Assembly (NCBI GenBank): GCA_030834895.1
Contig: JAUQXA010000058.1
Location: 1 to 64,000, forward strand
DNA from: Anaerolineales bacterium
GTDB taxonomy: Bacteria; Chloroflexota; Anaerolineae; Anaerolineales; Villigracilaceae
Reading direction: 5' to 3'
Length of the DNA: 64,000 nucleotides
The notes beneath the pieces were generated by a model. That model saw only the letters and a program-made list of their open reading frames with translations, was not told the DNA's origin and ran no database searches. Position 1 is the stretch's first letter. Each line of letters opens with the position of its first letter. A program made the translations under genes and the position numbers. Below are positions 16,114 through 24,253 of this stretch, piece by piece.

Positions 16114-17814
16114 TTATTGGATTGGCAGTTCGATGGTAAAGATGCTTCCTTTTCCGAGCTCGCTGGTGACGTTGATTTTACCTCCCATTAATCCCACCAC
16201 CTGCTTGACAATGGATAAACCTAGCCCGAACCCGCCGTGTGTGCGGATGGTGGGATTTTCCACCTGCCGAAAGGTGTCGAAGATATACGGTATTTCCTCG
16301 CTGGGAATACCAAGCCCGGTATCCTGTACCTCGATTGCCCAATGCTCCGAACCGCTGCGAAAAATGCGGACGTGAATGCCTCCCTTCTCGGTAAACTTGG
16401 CGGAGTTGTTTACCAGGTTGACCAGAATTTGTTGCAAGCGCCGCGCGTCTCCCACGAGCTTATCCGGCATATCGGAAATGATTTCGTCTGTAAGATAAAG
16501 CCCTTTATCTGCCGTGATCTTGTCCATGGTGCTGTGCATTCCCTCCAGAAGGGAGGAGGTTTTGAAAGGCTGTTTTGTCAGGGAAAGCTTGCCTGCCTTG
16601 AGCTGTGCTTCATCCAACAGGTCGCCCACCATGGCAAGCAGGCGCTGGGTGTTCACCATGATCCGCCCCACCATGGAGGATTGTTTTTCATTGATCGCGC
16701 CGTGGACCGCCTCATTGAGCATTTCCGCATACCCCATAATCGCGTTCAGGGGCGTGCGAAGCTCATGGGAAACGATGGCAACGAATGAATCTTTCATTTT
16801 CTCGATTTCCGCTTCGCGGGTGATGTCGCGGATGACTGCCACTGCGCCGATGGTTTGATTGGTTTGCATGTTCTGCACGCGGGCGGCGCTCACCGAAAGC
16901 GTCTTTTTCCCCCATTCCACCTGGGTGCTCGTTTCCGTCTTTTCCGGGTGTTCAATTATCCCGATGATTGTTCCCTGACTTGCGGGAGCCAATTTCCTGG
17001 TCTTCACAAAATCAACCAGACTCATCCCCCTCAACTTTTCCATCGGCATCTCTATCATTCGGCATAAGGCGGGGTTTGCCAGAATGGAAACATGGTTTGC
17101 GTCGAACACGACGACGCCGTCTGCAATTGAATCGAGGATTGCCTGATTGCGTCCCGACAGTTCGATCTCGCGCGCGAGGGTCGCGGCAAGTTCCTCGGTT
17201 TTCTGCTCTACAAGTTTGTCGAGGTTCAGGTTGATGGCGCGGAGGTCTTTTAATGCGTCTTCGAGACCGCGGGCAGAGAGCCATGAAACATAGGCGATAA
17301 TAAAAAAGGCAATATACGCGAATGTCGGATCGTATATTCGTCCCCCGGCAATTTCGGCGATAACGCCGACCTCAATGGAACTAAGAATGTAAAAAACAAA
17401 GATATATCTGGAACCCAGGAGAAAACCTGAGATGATAATAGGCAGTATAAACAAGAAAAGACTGCGCCCTCTGTACAATTCTACAGGCGTATCGGTAAGC
17501 GATATTACAAACATTAAAAAAAACAGGAAAAACACGCTTGCTAATACCCCCGACCACAGACGGTTAATCAGATAAAAAACAGTTACACCAATGACTGTTG
17601 CCGCCAGAGCCGTAATAGGGGCGACAGCCTCATCCGGCTCAAGTATTGATAGTATAAGCAATGTTATCGTCACCGCTAACAGGATCAAAGCGATGGTCAT
17701 CAGGCCGACCAGGATAATATTAAGCAATTTGCGGCGGCGCGCATCATCCGGATCGGACGATGGTACGTTCACAAGCCGGTCATAGTTTGATTTAATCTGC
17801 TCGAAGAACTTCAT
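16114..17814 (-). CDS. Membrane-bound PAS sensor histidine kinase
   Basis: 566 aa. About five to six hydrophobic segments in the first 180 residues are followed by a coiled region (LNLNLDKLVEQKTEELAA), a PAS domain (about 215-330), a HisKA domain with SHELRTPLNAIMGYAEML (His350), the N-box LQQILVNLVNNSAKFT, and the ATP lid GGFGLGLSIVKQVV. A classic hybrid-free sensor kinase. Its ATG overlaps the stop of the diterpene cyclase (ATGA), so it belongs to that operon and may couple diterpenoid production to a membrane or redox signal, or sense the product. The signal is unknown. Confidence 0.93.
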   Translation of the reverse strand: MKFFEQIKSNYDRLVNVPSSDPDDARRRKLLNIILVGLMTIALILLAVTITLLILSILEPDEAVAPITALAATVIGVTVFYLINRLWSGVLASVFFLFFLMFVISLTDTPVELYRGRSLFLFILPIIISGFLLGSRYIFVFYILSSIEVGVIAEIAGGRIYDPTFAYIAFFIIAYVSWLSARGLEDALKDLRAINLNLDKLVEQKTEELAATLAREIELSGRNQAILDSIADGVVVFDANHVSILANPALCRMIEMPMEKLRGMSLVDFVKTRKLAPASQGTIIGIIEHPEKTETSTQVEWGKKTLSVSAARVQNMQTNQTIGAVAVIRDITREAEIEKMKDSFVAIVSHELRTPLNAIMGYAEMLNEAVHGAINEKQSSMVGRIMVNTQRLLAMVGDLLDEAQLKAGKLSLTKQPFKTSSLLEGMHSTMDKITADKGLYLTDEIISDMPDKLVGDARRLQQILVNLVNNSAKFTEKGGIHVRIFRSGSEHWAIEVQDTGLGIPSEEIPYIFDTFRQVENPTIRTHGGFGLGLSIVKQVVGLMGGKINVTSELGKGSIFTIELPIQ

Positions 17815-19319
17815 TTATAATGATCCTTGAAAAGGCTTATGGCGCTAAGAATGACCATTTTTACGACCAATTCCGGACTGTTTAACGACTTGCTGATCCA
17901 CAACATCGGATGCGGCTTATCGTAATTCTGCAAAAGCCATGTGCCGGCCTCGTTGAACTTCCTTGCTGGCACATGTCCCCCATTTAGCTGCCAAAGTTTC
18001 AATGCCTGGACGCAATAGGCGGTTTCTTCGACTGTGGAGAATCCAATCGAACCCCACCCCCCATCCTTGTTTTGCCCTTCGAGCATCCAATGGATCGCGC
18101 TTTGGCATAATTCCCTGTCATATTCCCTACATGAAATGATGACGTGCGATGTAACGTAATATGGCGAGATATGCCACTTGTCAATCCAGTAGCCATTCGA
18201 AAGCTGGGACTTTTTCAAATAACGCAGTATCTTTTGTACGGCGGGGTGGTCCTTTCCGAACCCGGCCTCTTTGAATGCGCCGAGCATGTGCGCGTTGGCG
18301 CCGATGGATGGATTCACTTCGAGCGGATAGCAGCGGAAATGGTCATCGGCTTCAAACCCGAGGATGGTCTCGCTGCTTAATTCATGCCCGAATTTTTTCA
18401 AAACCTCAAAGGTGACGCTCGTGTCGTCGCCGTCGCACAGACTGTGGGTGGAGGCAAACCCTACTCCCTTGCCGGGTTTCCATGCGCTCTTCAGGAATTC
18501 CACATGCGGCTTGCATGCTTCCTTGATCGAAGGGTCATCCATCAGAGATGGGGCGATGGATATGTTCCAAAGAATCCATGCTCTTTCATAGATGTCGTAC
18601 GGGAAGGCAAAAGACGCCCCACCTTGTCCATTGTTCGTGCTCTTTTTCAGGTAGTTCAGCGCCAGCTGGTTATTTTGGTCGATATGGGAGATAAAGTAGG
18701 CGGTGGCAGATGGACTGTTTGCCACGGAACCGTTGACTTCCTGCAAATTTTTCACATCAAAGAGGGATATATTGTCATCTCCCGCCATTTCAGCGGAATA
18801 CGCCATCGAAATATTGCGGTCAATTAACTTTCCCTGCATCAGGGAGAGTTTTTGCGCCCGCATTTTGGAAAGTCTGCCCAGTAGCCGATCCTTTTGTTGT
18901 GTAATCAGCCCCATTTTTTCCGCTTCGGCAACCAACGTGGGGACGATCATCTCGAAGCCGACTGTCGCCCCATTGGGATCGGCAGTAAGCCCCCCTGTCA
19001 CTCCCGCAATGATTCTCTCTAATGCCAGCAGCCCACTTTCGACTTGTTTGCTATCATGTTTTCTACGTCCCCGCTGTGTGAGTGAGATCATTGCGGCCAA
19101 GGTGCTAATCACCCTGTCATGATAGTAATACACATTGTCGGCCCCCCACGATCCATCGGGCAATTGGTTTTCACTCAGCCAGTTAAGCGCCTTGCTGCTC
19201 AGTTCCCAGTCAATTTCACCCAGGCGCGCTATCCAGGCGGTATCGTAGGCGGTGATGGAGATTTTTCCCAATTTGATCTCGCTCAGCACGTTGCAGGTTT
19301 CGGTGATGATGTCCGACAT
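17811..19319 (-). CDS. Class II diterpene cyclase (copalyl/kolavenyl diphosphate synthase type)
   Basis: 502 aa from ATG 19319, which is preceded by AAGGA. A protonation-type cyclase of geranylgeranyl diphosphate: the DxDD acid motif is CDGDDTS (Asp296, Asp298, Asp299), the AYDTAW motif typical of diterpene cyclases is at 24-29, and QW-like repeats (QLPDGSWG, QNKDGGWG) support the alpha-alpha barrel fold shared with squalene-hopene cyclase. It lacks the class I DDxxD domain, so it needs a partner. That partner is encoded 7 nt upstream, as with Rv3377c/Rv3378c in Mycobacterium tuberculosis and the diterpene gene pair described in Herpetosiphon (also Chloroflexota). The exact skeleton made cannot be told. 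Confidence 0.9.
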   Translation of the reverse strand: MSDIITETCNVLSEIKLGKISITAYDTAWIARLGEIDWELSSKALNWLSENQLPDGSWGADNVYYYHDRVISTLAAMISLTQRGRRKHDSKQVESGLLALERIIAGVTGGLTADPNGATVGFEMIVPTLVAEAEKMGLITQQKDRLLGRLSKMRAQKLSLMQGKLIDRNISMAYSAEMAGDDNISLFDVKNLQEVNGSVANSPSATAYFISHIDQNNQLALNYLKKSTNNGQGGASFAFPYDIYERAWILWNISIAPSLMDDPSIKEACKPHVEFLKSAWKPGKGVGFASTHSLCDGDDTSVTFEVLKKFGHELSSETILGFEADDHFRCYPLEVNPSIGANAHMLGAFKEAGFGKDHPAVQKILRYLKKSQLSNGYWIDKWHISPYYVTSHVIISCREYDRELCQSAIHWMLEGQNKDGGWGSIGFSTVEETAYCVQALKLWQLNGGHVPARKFNEAGTWLLQNYDKPHPMLWISKSLNSPELVVKMVILSAISLFKDHYK

Positions 19320-19326
19320 GTGGGAC

Positions 19327-20244
19327 TTATCCTTCTTTTCCATTGGGTTTTGCGTACCATATCCCGCCGCGTATTTCGCCAATGCCGAAGGCGGCCTCGC
19401 GGTTTGCTTCATAGAATGCGCGCATTGCATAGAAATCCTCTTTTGGCATGGTGAAGTAATCAGGATCCTGTACTGGACGCAGGTAAATATAATCGTAAAG
19501 GATGTTTCGCAGGAGATTCTCGTTCATATACAGAGATGGCGCAAGAGTGAAATACAGGCTTTCCTCGCCCCAGCCCAGCAATGGATAATCGAATACATTG
19601 AATTTTTCAAACCCGATGAAAATATCCGCTTTCTCGATGTATTCACCGTAATACAGTTCGATTAAATCTCGCCGCTTGGGGATGCGCTTCATCCTCTGAT
19701 GATACTCCACCGAGAGTTCCGCAATCGTTTCAGTTGCATCGCTGCCGAACACCCCGTAAAACAGGCGGTGACGTCCGTTCCCGGCGGTCTTATGGGTAAG
19801 GTCGTCGAAAATATCCGCCAAATACGCATAGGAGGTTTTTGACAACTCCTTACGATAATCTCCATAAAAGTGGACGCGGACATCGTATCTTTCGTAAAAT
19901 TCGACAAAGTAGGGATGTTCGGCGAGTAACTTCAAGCCAGCGCCGATCTGTTCCATGTATTCATCTCCACGGTTCAATAACTCGCCGCCAAAAATGGGGG
20001 CGACAACCGTGTCCAACCCGTAGTCGAACAGCATCTTATATATTTTGATATAAGCCTTGCTTGTCAATTCAATATAAGCCTTCACAGGGTCTTCATGGCT
20101 TTCCTGCTCATGTTCCAGCAGAAACCAGCGCCGTGTGCCGTTGAATGGAAATACGCATACCCGCGATCCGCCCGAACGGATGATGCCCGCAATTTCTTTG
20201 GTCGGGAGGTTTAGAAACTTTTCGCGTTCCATCTTCTGCATCAT
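19327..20244 (-). CDS. Tuberculosinol-synthase (Rv3378c)-like diterpene synthase
   Basis: 305 aa, alignable along its length with M. tuberculosis Rv3378c, a cis-prenyltransferase-fold enzyme that converts a class II cyclase product diphosphate to a diterpene alcohol. Shared segments: VFPFNGTRRWF, KMLFDYGLDTVVAPIF, LLNRGDEYM, VHFYGDYRK, FGVFGSDA, YYGEYIEKADIFIGF, SLYFTLAPSLYM and LRNILYDYIYLR. The Asp34 of Rv3378c (FPFDGTRRWF), needed there for catalysis, is Asn35 here. It acts after the cyclase encoded next to it. It could alternatively use a different nucleophile or be a prenyltransferase. Confidence 0.88.
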   Translation of the reverse strand: MMQKMEREKFLNLPTKEIAGIIRSGGSRVCVFPFNGTRRWFLLEHEQESHEDPVKAYIELTSKAYIKIYKMLFDYGLDTVVAPIFGGELLNRGDEYMEQIGAGLKLLAEHPYFVEFYERYDVRVHFYGDYRKELSKTSYAYLADIFDDLTHKTAGNGRHRLFYGVFGSDATETIAELSVEYHQRMKRIPKRRDLIELYYGEYIEKADIFIGFEKFNVFDYPLLGWGEESLYFTLAPSLYMNENLLRNILYDYIYLRPVQDPDYFTMPKEDFYAMRAFYEANREAAFGIGEIRGGIWYAKPNGKEG

Positions 20245-20252
20245 GGTTATCT

Positions 20253-21149
20253 CTAATTTTCCTGTGATTGCATCATGGATACAAGCGCGTCCATGGCTTG
20301 CAGGTATTCCTGCCAGCCTGGATATAGTGTGAAATCATTGGGGTTGAAGGCTTCGTCGGAATACATCGTTTTGACCCTCAGGAAGTTGTACAACGCGCGC
20401 TGTTCCCGGGTTGTCGTGTCAATTTCCGCCAGCGATTTGGGGTGCTTGAAGTGGCGCTTGCTGATGGAAACCTGGTTCGCCATAAAATCAATCCGTTCCC
20501 CGAAATTTTCAGAAGACCTTCCGCATTGCGCGTCCAAAAAACGGCAAAGGCGCGCCGATTCCTGTTGCGGGTTTTGAATTAATTGGTCATAGGCAATAAA
20601 AATCTTACGGTTGCTTTTTTCAGTAAACAATAACATATTGAGCATGGAAAATTGCCAATAGGCAAAACCTGCCGAAAGCGGAACTTGATCTGCTTCCAGT
20701 CCTTCCGTTTTTGCGGCGGACAATATGGTTTCTACAGGGTGGCGCACGGGAATGACGTAAATGACATCCTCCCAAATTTTTCCCCAGAAAGGAAGCGTCA
20801 ACGGCAGGCGGGCATCTTTCCAAATCCATGCATCGAAAGATTGCCCGGCGGCTTCGGCATCCATATTGGAGATGAGTTCCAGCGCCTTTTCTCGAAGTTC
20901 CGGCTCCAGCGCCTTTTTCTCCAGCAATTCAGGGCGAGTGGGAACCCTGTCATTATTGTCGAGGAGCATGTCGTTGAAATCCTGCAAAGAGATGTATTCC
21001 ATATACCCAAGATATCCTCGCGGACCGTTGACATTTGCCTGCCACAAGTCCGACTCGCCCCCGGCATAGGCTCCCCATCGCCGGACCAATTCAGCGGTCA
21101 GGGAAGTGCCGCTGCGCAAAATACCTAAAACAATAATACGATGAGGCAT
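20253..21149 (-). CDS. Sulfotransferase family protein
   Basis: 298 aa. The N-terminus RIIVLGILRSGTSLTAELV is the 5'-phosphosulfate-binding loop of PAPS-dependent sulfotransferases, and IPVRHPVETILSA is the 3'-phosphate-binding segment; FIAYDQLIQNP and CRFLDAQ are also typical. As first gene of an operon with a diterpene cyclase and diterpene synthase, separated by only 8 nt from the latter, it may sulfate the diterpene alcohol; this is inferred from context only. Some members of this fold act on proteins or glycans instead. Confidence 0.82.
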   Translation of the reverse strand: MPHRIIVLGILRSGTSLTAELVRRWGAYAGGESDLWQANVNGPRGYLGYMEYISLQDFNDMLLDNNDRVPTRPELLEKKALEPELREKALELISNMDAEAAGQSFDAWIWKDARLPLTLPFWGKIWEDVIYVIPVRHPVETILSAAKTEGLEADQVPLSAGFAYWQFSMLNMLLFTEKSNRKIFIAYDQLIQNPQQESARLCRFLDAQCGRSSENFGERIDFMANQVSISKRHFKHPKSLAEIDTTTREQRALYNFLRVKTMYSDEAFNPNDFTLYPGWQEYLQAMDALVSMMQSQEN

Positions 21150-21387
21150 TGGATCAATCTCCTGAGATGCACTGTAATGTATAGACTATTTGTGGGCAGG
21201 TGGATATTTTATCGAAATAATCGTTTTTTGGGTGAAGTGGAATGTTTTCAAATTTGTTAGATGGATTTCATGCCTGCCAAACTTTCCTAACTAGACTGTA
21301 AACCTGATTCGTAACTAACTATGTATAATAAATCCATAACTATTCAAGTTGAATTTTTATTGCAAGATGATCCCATTGGAGTAATTC
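21150..21387. other. Divergent intergenic region
   Basis: 238 bp between the divergent sulfotransferase operon and the GPH transporter operon. It is AT-rich. A TATAAT at 21324-21329 could serve the plus-strand operon, but the -35 region is poor. GGAG at 21378-21381 is the ribosome binding site for GTG 21388. No clear inverted repeat was seen. Confidence 0.4.
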
Positions 21388-22737
21388 GTGCAGACCTCGC
21401 CCACCCGATCCCTGCCATCCATTCGCGTTGACCTGTCTTTCAGCCTAATCCAGTTGGGGACCACTATCCTCTGGTCGGTGAATGATGGATGGCTGTTATA
21501 TTTTTACCTACCGCCCGAAGGGAAGGGGCAGGCGCTGGTGCCGCTTGCCTTGTATGGGACGGTGACTTTAATTGCGCGTGTTGCAAATGCGCTTGTCACC
21601 CCGCCCATTGGTTATTGGTCCGACCATCTTCGCAGCCGTTGGGGTAGGCGCCTGCCTTTGATGTTTTCAGCTTCCCTGCCACTGTTGATTATCTTTGTCC
21701 TGCTCTGGCTGCCGCCTGTCAAGGGTGTTTCGGTGGTCAACCTGGTTTATCTGGGCGTGATGTTGACCCTGTTCAATGTTATTCAGTCTTTTGTTCTCAT
21801 TCCCCTCGGTTCGCTGCTCCCCGAATTGGCTGTGCTGGACAAACACCGCGTTCGTTTGACCATGTGGAGTTCCACCTTCCAATTGCTCGGGGTGATTGCG
21901 GCTGGCATGGCTGGGTTGCTGATTGACCACTTTGGTTTTACGCGGATGGCGCTGACCTATGCCGTGTTCGCCTTGCCGCTGCTTTATTTACCGTTCCTGA
22001 CCCTCCGCGAACAGCCCGGACGCCAGATCGATGTCAAACAACGTTTTGGCTTTTTGCAAAGTCTGAAAATCACACTCAGAAACCGCGCCTTTCTGGTGTT
22101 ATCGGTTGCGGGTGTCTTTTTCTGGATGGCAACATCATTTGTGATGTCGGTCATGCCTTATATTGTCACGGAGGTCTGCGCCTTGCAGGTTTCGGATGCG
22201 CCCTATTTTTACATTGCCGGAGTGCTGGCTCTGCTGGCTTGTTATCCTGCAGTCAACTGGCTGGCGGGACGTTTTGGCAAGTGGAACGTCTTTGCCGGTT
22301 CCCTGCTGGCTTCAGCTTTGATCATGCCGGGTTTGATGTTGATCGGACCCTGGTTCCCTGTTTCATTGATGGCCCAAGGGATCATCTGGATTTTGCTTCA
22401 ATCCATTGCGATGTCTGGAATCACGATGTTACCCCAGACCTTTGCCGCCGAGATTACCGACTATGACGAGCAGTTGACCGGGCAACGCCGAGAGGGTGCC
22501 TACTACTCAGCCTGGGTCCTGCTTGGGCAATTGATCGGCGCTCTCGCCGGGGCGGTTCTACCCCTGCTCTTTATGCTTGGGCGCAGTCAATCCGATGTCA
22601 ACGGTCCATTGGGAGTGCGGCTGACCGGACTGATTGGCGGCGTTCTAATGTTGGTTTCCCTGCTGATTTTTTTGAAGTATCCATTGCGGCATTTGTCTGG
22701 CACAAAAGGGACGACTGGAAAAAATAATGAATCTTGA
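21388..22737 (+). CDS. GPH-type (MFS_2) sodium/sugar-symporter-like transporter
   Basis: 449 aa with about 12 membrane segments. PIGYWSDHLRSRWGRRLP after the second helix is the GPH (melibiose carrier) form of the MFS loop motif, and DYDEQLTGQRREGAYYSAW in the C-terminal half resembles the conserved late loop of the same family. The cargo (sugar, lipid or lysolipid, since MFS_2 includes MFSD2-type carriers) is not predictable. GTG start with GGAG six bases upstream. Its end overlaps the next gene by 11 nt. Confidence 0.85.
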   Translation: MQTSPTRSLPSIRVDLSFSLIQLGTTILWSVNDGWLLYFYLPPEGKGQALVPLALYGTVTLIARVANALVTPPIGYWSDHLRSRWGRRLPLMFSASLPLLIIFVLLWLPPVKGVSVVNLVYLGVMLTLFNVIQSFVLIPLGSLLPELAVLDKHRVRLTMWSSTFQLLGVIAAGMAGLLIDHFGFTRMALTYAVFALPLLYLPFLTLREQPGRQIDVKQRFGFLQSLKITLRNRAFLVLSVAGVFFWMATSFVMSVMPYIVTEVCALQVSDAPYFYIAGVLALLACYPAVNWLAGRFGKWNVFAGSLLASALIMPGLMLIGPWFPVSLMAQGIIWILLQSIAMSGITMLPQTFAAEITDYDEQLTGQRREGAYYSAWVLLGQLIGALAGAVLPLLFMLGRSQSDVNGPLGVRLTGLIGGVLMLVSLLIFLKYPLRHLSGTKGTTGKNNES

Positions 22738-23524
22738 TCCTCAAAAAATTGTCGAATATGAGACTGTCATCCCGACTTGTATTCAATCGCTCTCCAATGT
22801 CATGCCGGGGATACATGCCATTCTGCGCGATGACCTGGTCCTGATCTATAGCAAGGACTATCCCTCTGCGGATGCCAACCGCGCCTTCCTGCTTCGGGAA
22901 ACTCCTGAGAGGATTGACGGTCTCATTGACGAGGTTATTGCCTATTTCAAGGAAAGGGAATTGCCCACCACGATCATGGTATCCCCGGCCTGTACTCCCG
23001 CTGACCTGCCCCGGCGTTTGTTGAAGCGCGGCTTTGTCAGGCAGGAGCCGGATGAATGCTGGCTGATGATGGAGCATATACAAACCGTCAAAGTTCCAAA
23101 GACCGATCCCAAGATCAAGGTCAAACTGGTGGAAAAAGAAGACCTTGGGGCGTTTGTCGGGACGATGATAGCCGCCTATGAAATGACATCCGAGTGGGCG
23201 CCAATGCTGGAAAAAATGTTGGAACCTTCCATTGGACTGCCCAATATCAACAACTACCTGGCTTTTCTCGACCAAAAGCCTGTGGCAACCGTGACCACGA
23301 TGCACCACAAGGAGTATGTTGTCGTGGGTAGCGGCGGAGTCCTGCCAGAGCATCGCGGTACTGGCTTGCTCTACAACCTATCAATTGCCGCCCTCTCGCA
23401 GGCGCGCGACAGGGGCGCGGATACCGTCCTTGCCCAAACAACCGCCGGTCCGAAGTTCGAGCGGTTCCTGCGTATTTGCGGACTCAAACAGGCATTCAAA
23501 AGACAGGGATACATCCTTGAATGA
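22727..23524 (+). CDS. GNAT family N-acetyltransferase
   Basis: 265 aa. The C-terminal half shows the GNAT core: KPVATVTTMHHKEYVVVGSGGVLPEHRGTGL with the acetyl-CoA loop PEHRGTG, followed by a long helix and FERFLRICGLKQAFKRQGYIL. The N-terminal half (1-120) is less conserved and may be a second degenerate GNAT fold. Substrate unknown. Overlaps the upstream transporter and the downstream ABC ATPase (ATGA), indicating one transcript. Confidence 0.82.
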   Translation: MNLDPQKIVEYETVIPTCIQSLSNVMPGIHAILRDDLVLIYSKDYPSADANRAFLLRETPERIDGLIDEVIAYFKERELPTTIMVSPACTPADLPRRLLKRGFVRQEPDECWLMMEHIQTVKVPKTDPKIKVKLVEKEDLGAFVGTMIAAYEMTSEWAPMLEKMLEPSIGLPNINNYLAFLDQKPVATVTTMHHKEYVVVGSGGVLPEHRGTGLLYNLSIAALSQARDRGADTVLAQTTAGPKFERFLRICGLKQAFKRQGYILE

Positions 23525-24249
23525 CCACGCTGGTTCAAGTATCGGAACTGCGAAAAATCTATCAGACCGGTTCGATTAACTTTGAGGCTTTGCGGGGGAT
23601 TTCGCTGGAGATTGCCGCGGGTGATTTTGTGGCGGTGATGGGACAATCCGGCAGCGGCAAATCGACTTTGTTGCAAATTATCGGTGGATTGGACCAGTCC
23701 ACGGGCGGGTGGGTCCAGGTCGGCGAACATCGCCTGGATGAAATGAATCAGACCGACCTGGCGGTGTTCCGCCGCGATCAGGTCGGTTTTGTCTTCCAGT
23801 TCTTCAACCTGGTGGAAAACCTGAACGTGCAGGCGAACGTCGAGTTGCCGGCTCTCCTGTCGAGTTCGAAAAGCAGGAAAGAGATTCGCCGCCGTTCGAC
23901 GGAATTGCTCGAACGGTTGGGAATCTCTGACCAGTCTCACAAGCATCCGTGGGAACTTTCCGGGGGACAACAGCAGAGGGTTGCCATTGCCCGCGCCTTC
24001 ATCAACATGCCGAGGCTTCTTCTGGCGGATGAACCGACCGGCAATCTGGACAGCACCAGCGGCAACGAAGTGTTGGATATTTTGAGCGAGTTCAATCGTC
24101 AGGGGCAGACCATCCTGATGGTCACTCACTCAGCCGACGCCGCCGCCAGGGCGGGGTACGTGCTTTTCATCCGTGATGGACAACTTGTCGACCGCATGCC
24201 CGGCGGAGACGACAAAGCCATCGCTCAGCGCTTGGTCGAGTTAAGGTAG
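23521..24249 (+). CDS. ABC transporter ATP-binding protein (LolD/MacB type)
   Basis: 242 aa ATPase of the type that drives FtsX/MacB-like permeases. Walker A GQSGSGKST near 40, Q-loop FVFQFFNLVENL, signature LSGGQQQRVAIARA, Walker B LLLADEPTGNLDS and the H-loop TH in MVTHSADA are all intact. It forms the exporter with the permease encoded 4 nt downstream. Related systems move lipoproteins, peptides or lipids across or out of the membrane by mechanotransmission. Confidence 0.95.
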   Translation: MTTLVQVSELRKIYQTGSINFEALRGISLEIAAGDFVAVMGQSGSGKSTLLQIIGGLDQSTGGWVQVGEHRLDEMNQTDLAVFRRDQVGFVFQFFNLVENLNVQANVELPALLSSSKSRKEIRRRSTELLERLGISDQSHKHPWELSGGQQQRVAIARAFINMPRLLLADEPTGNLDSTSGNEVLDILSEFNRQGQTILMVTHSADAAARAGYVLFIRDGQLVDRMPGGDDKAIAQRLVELR

Positions 24250-24253
24250 TTTC

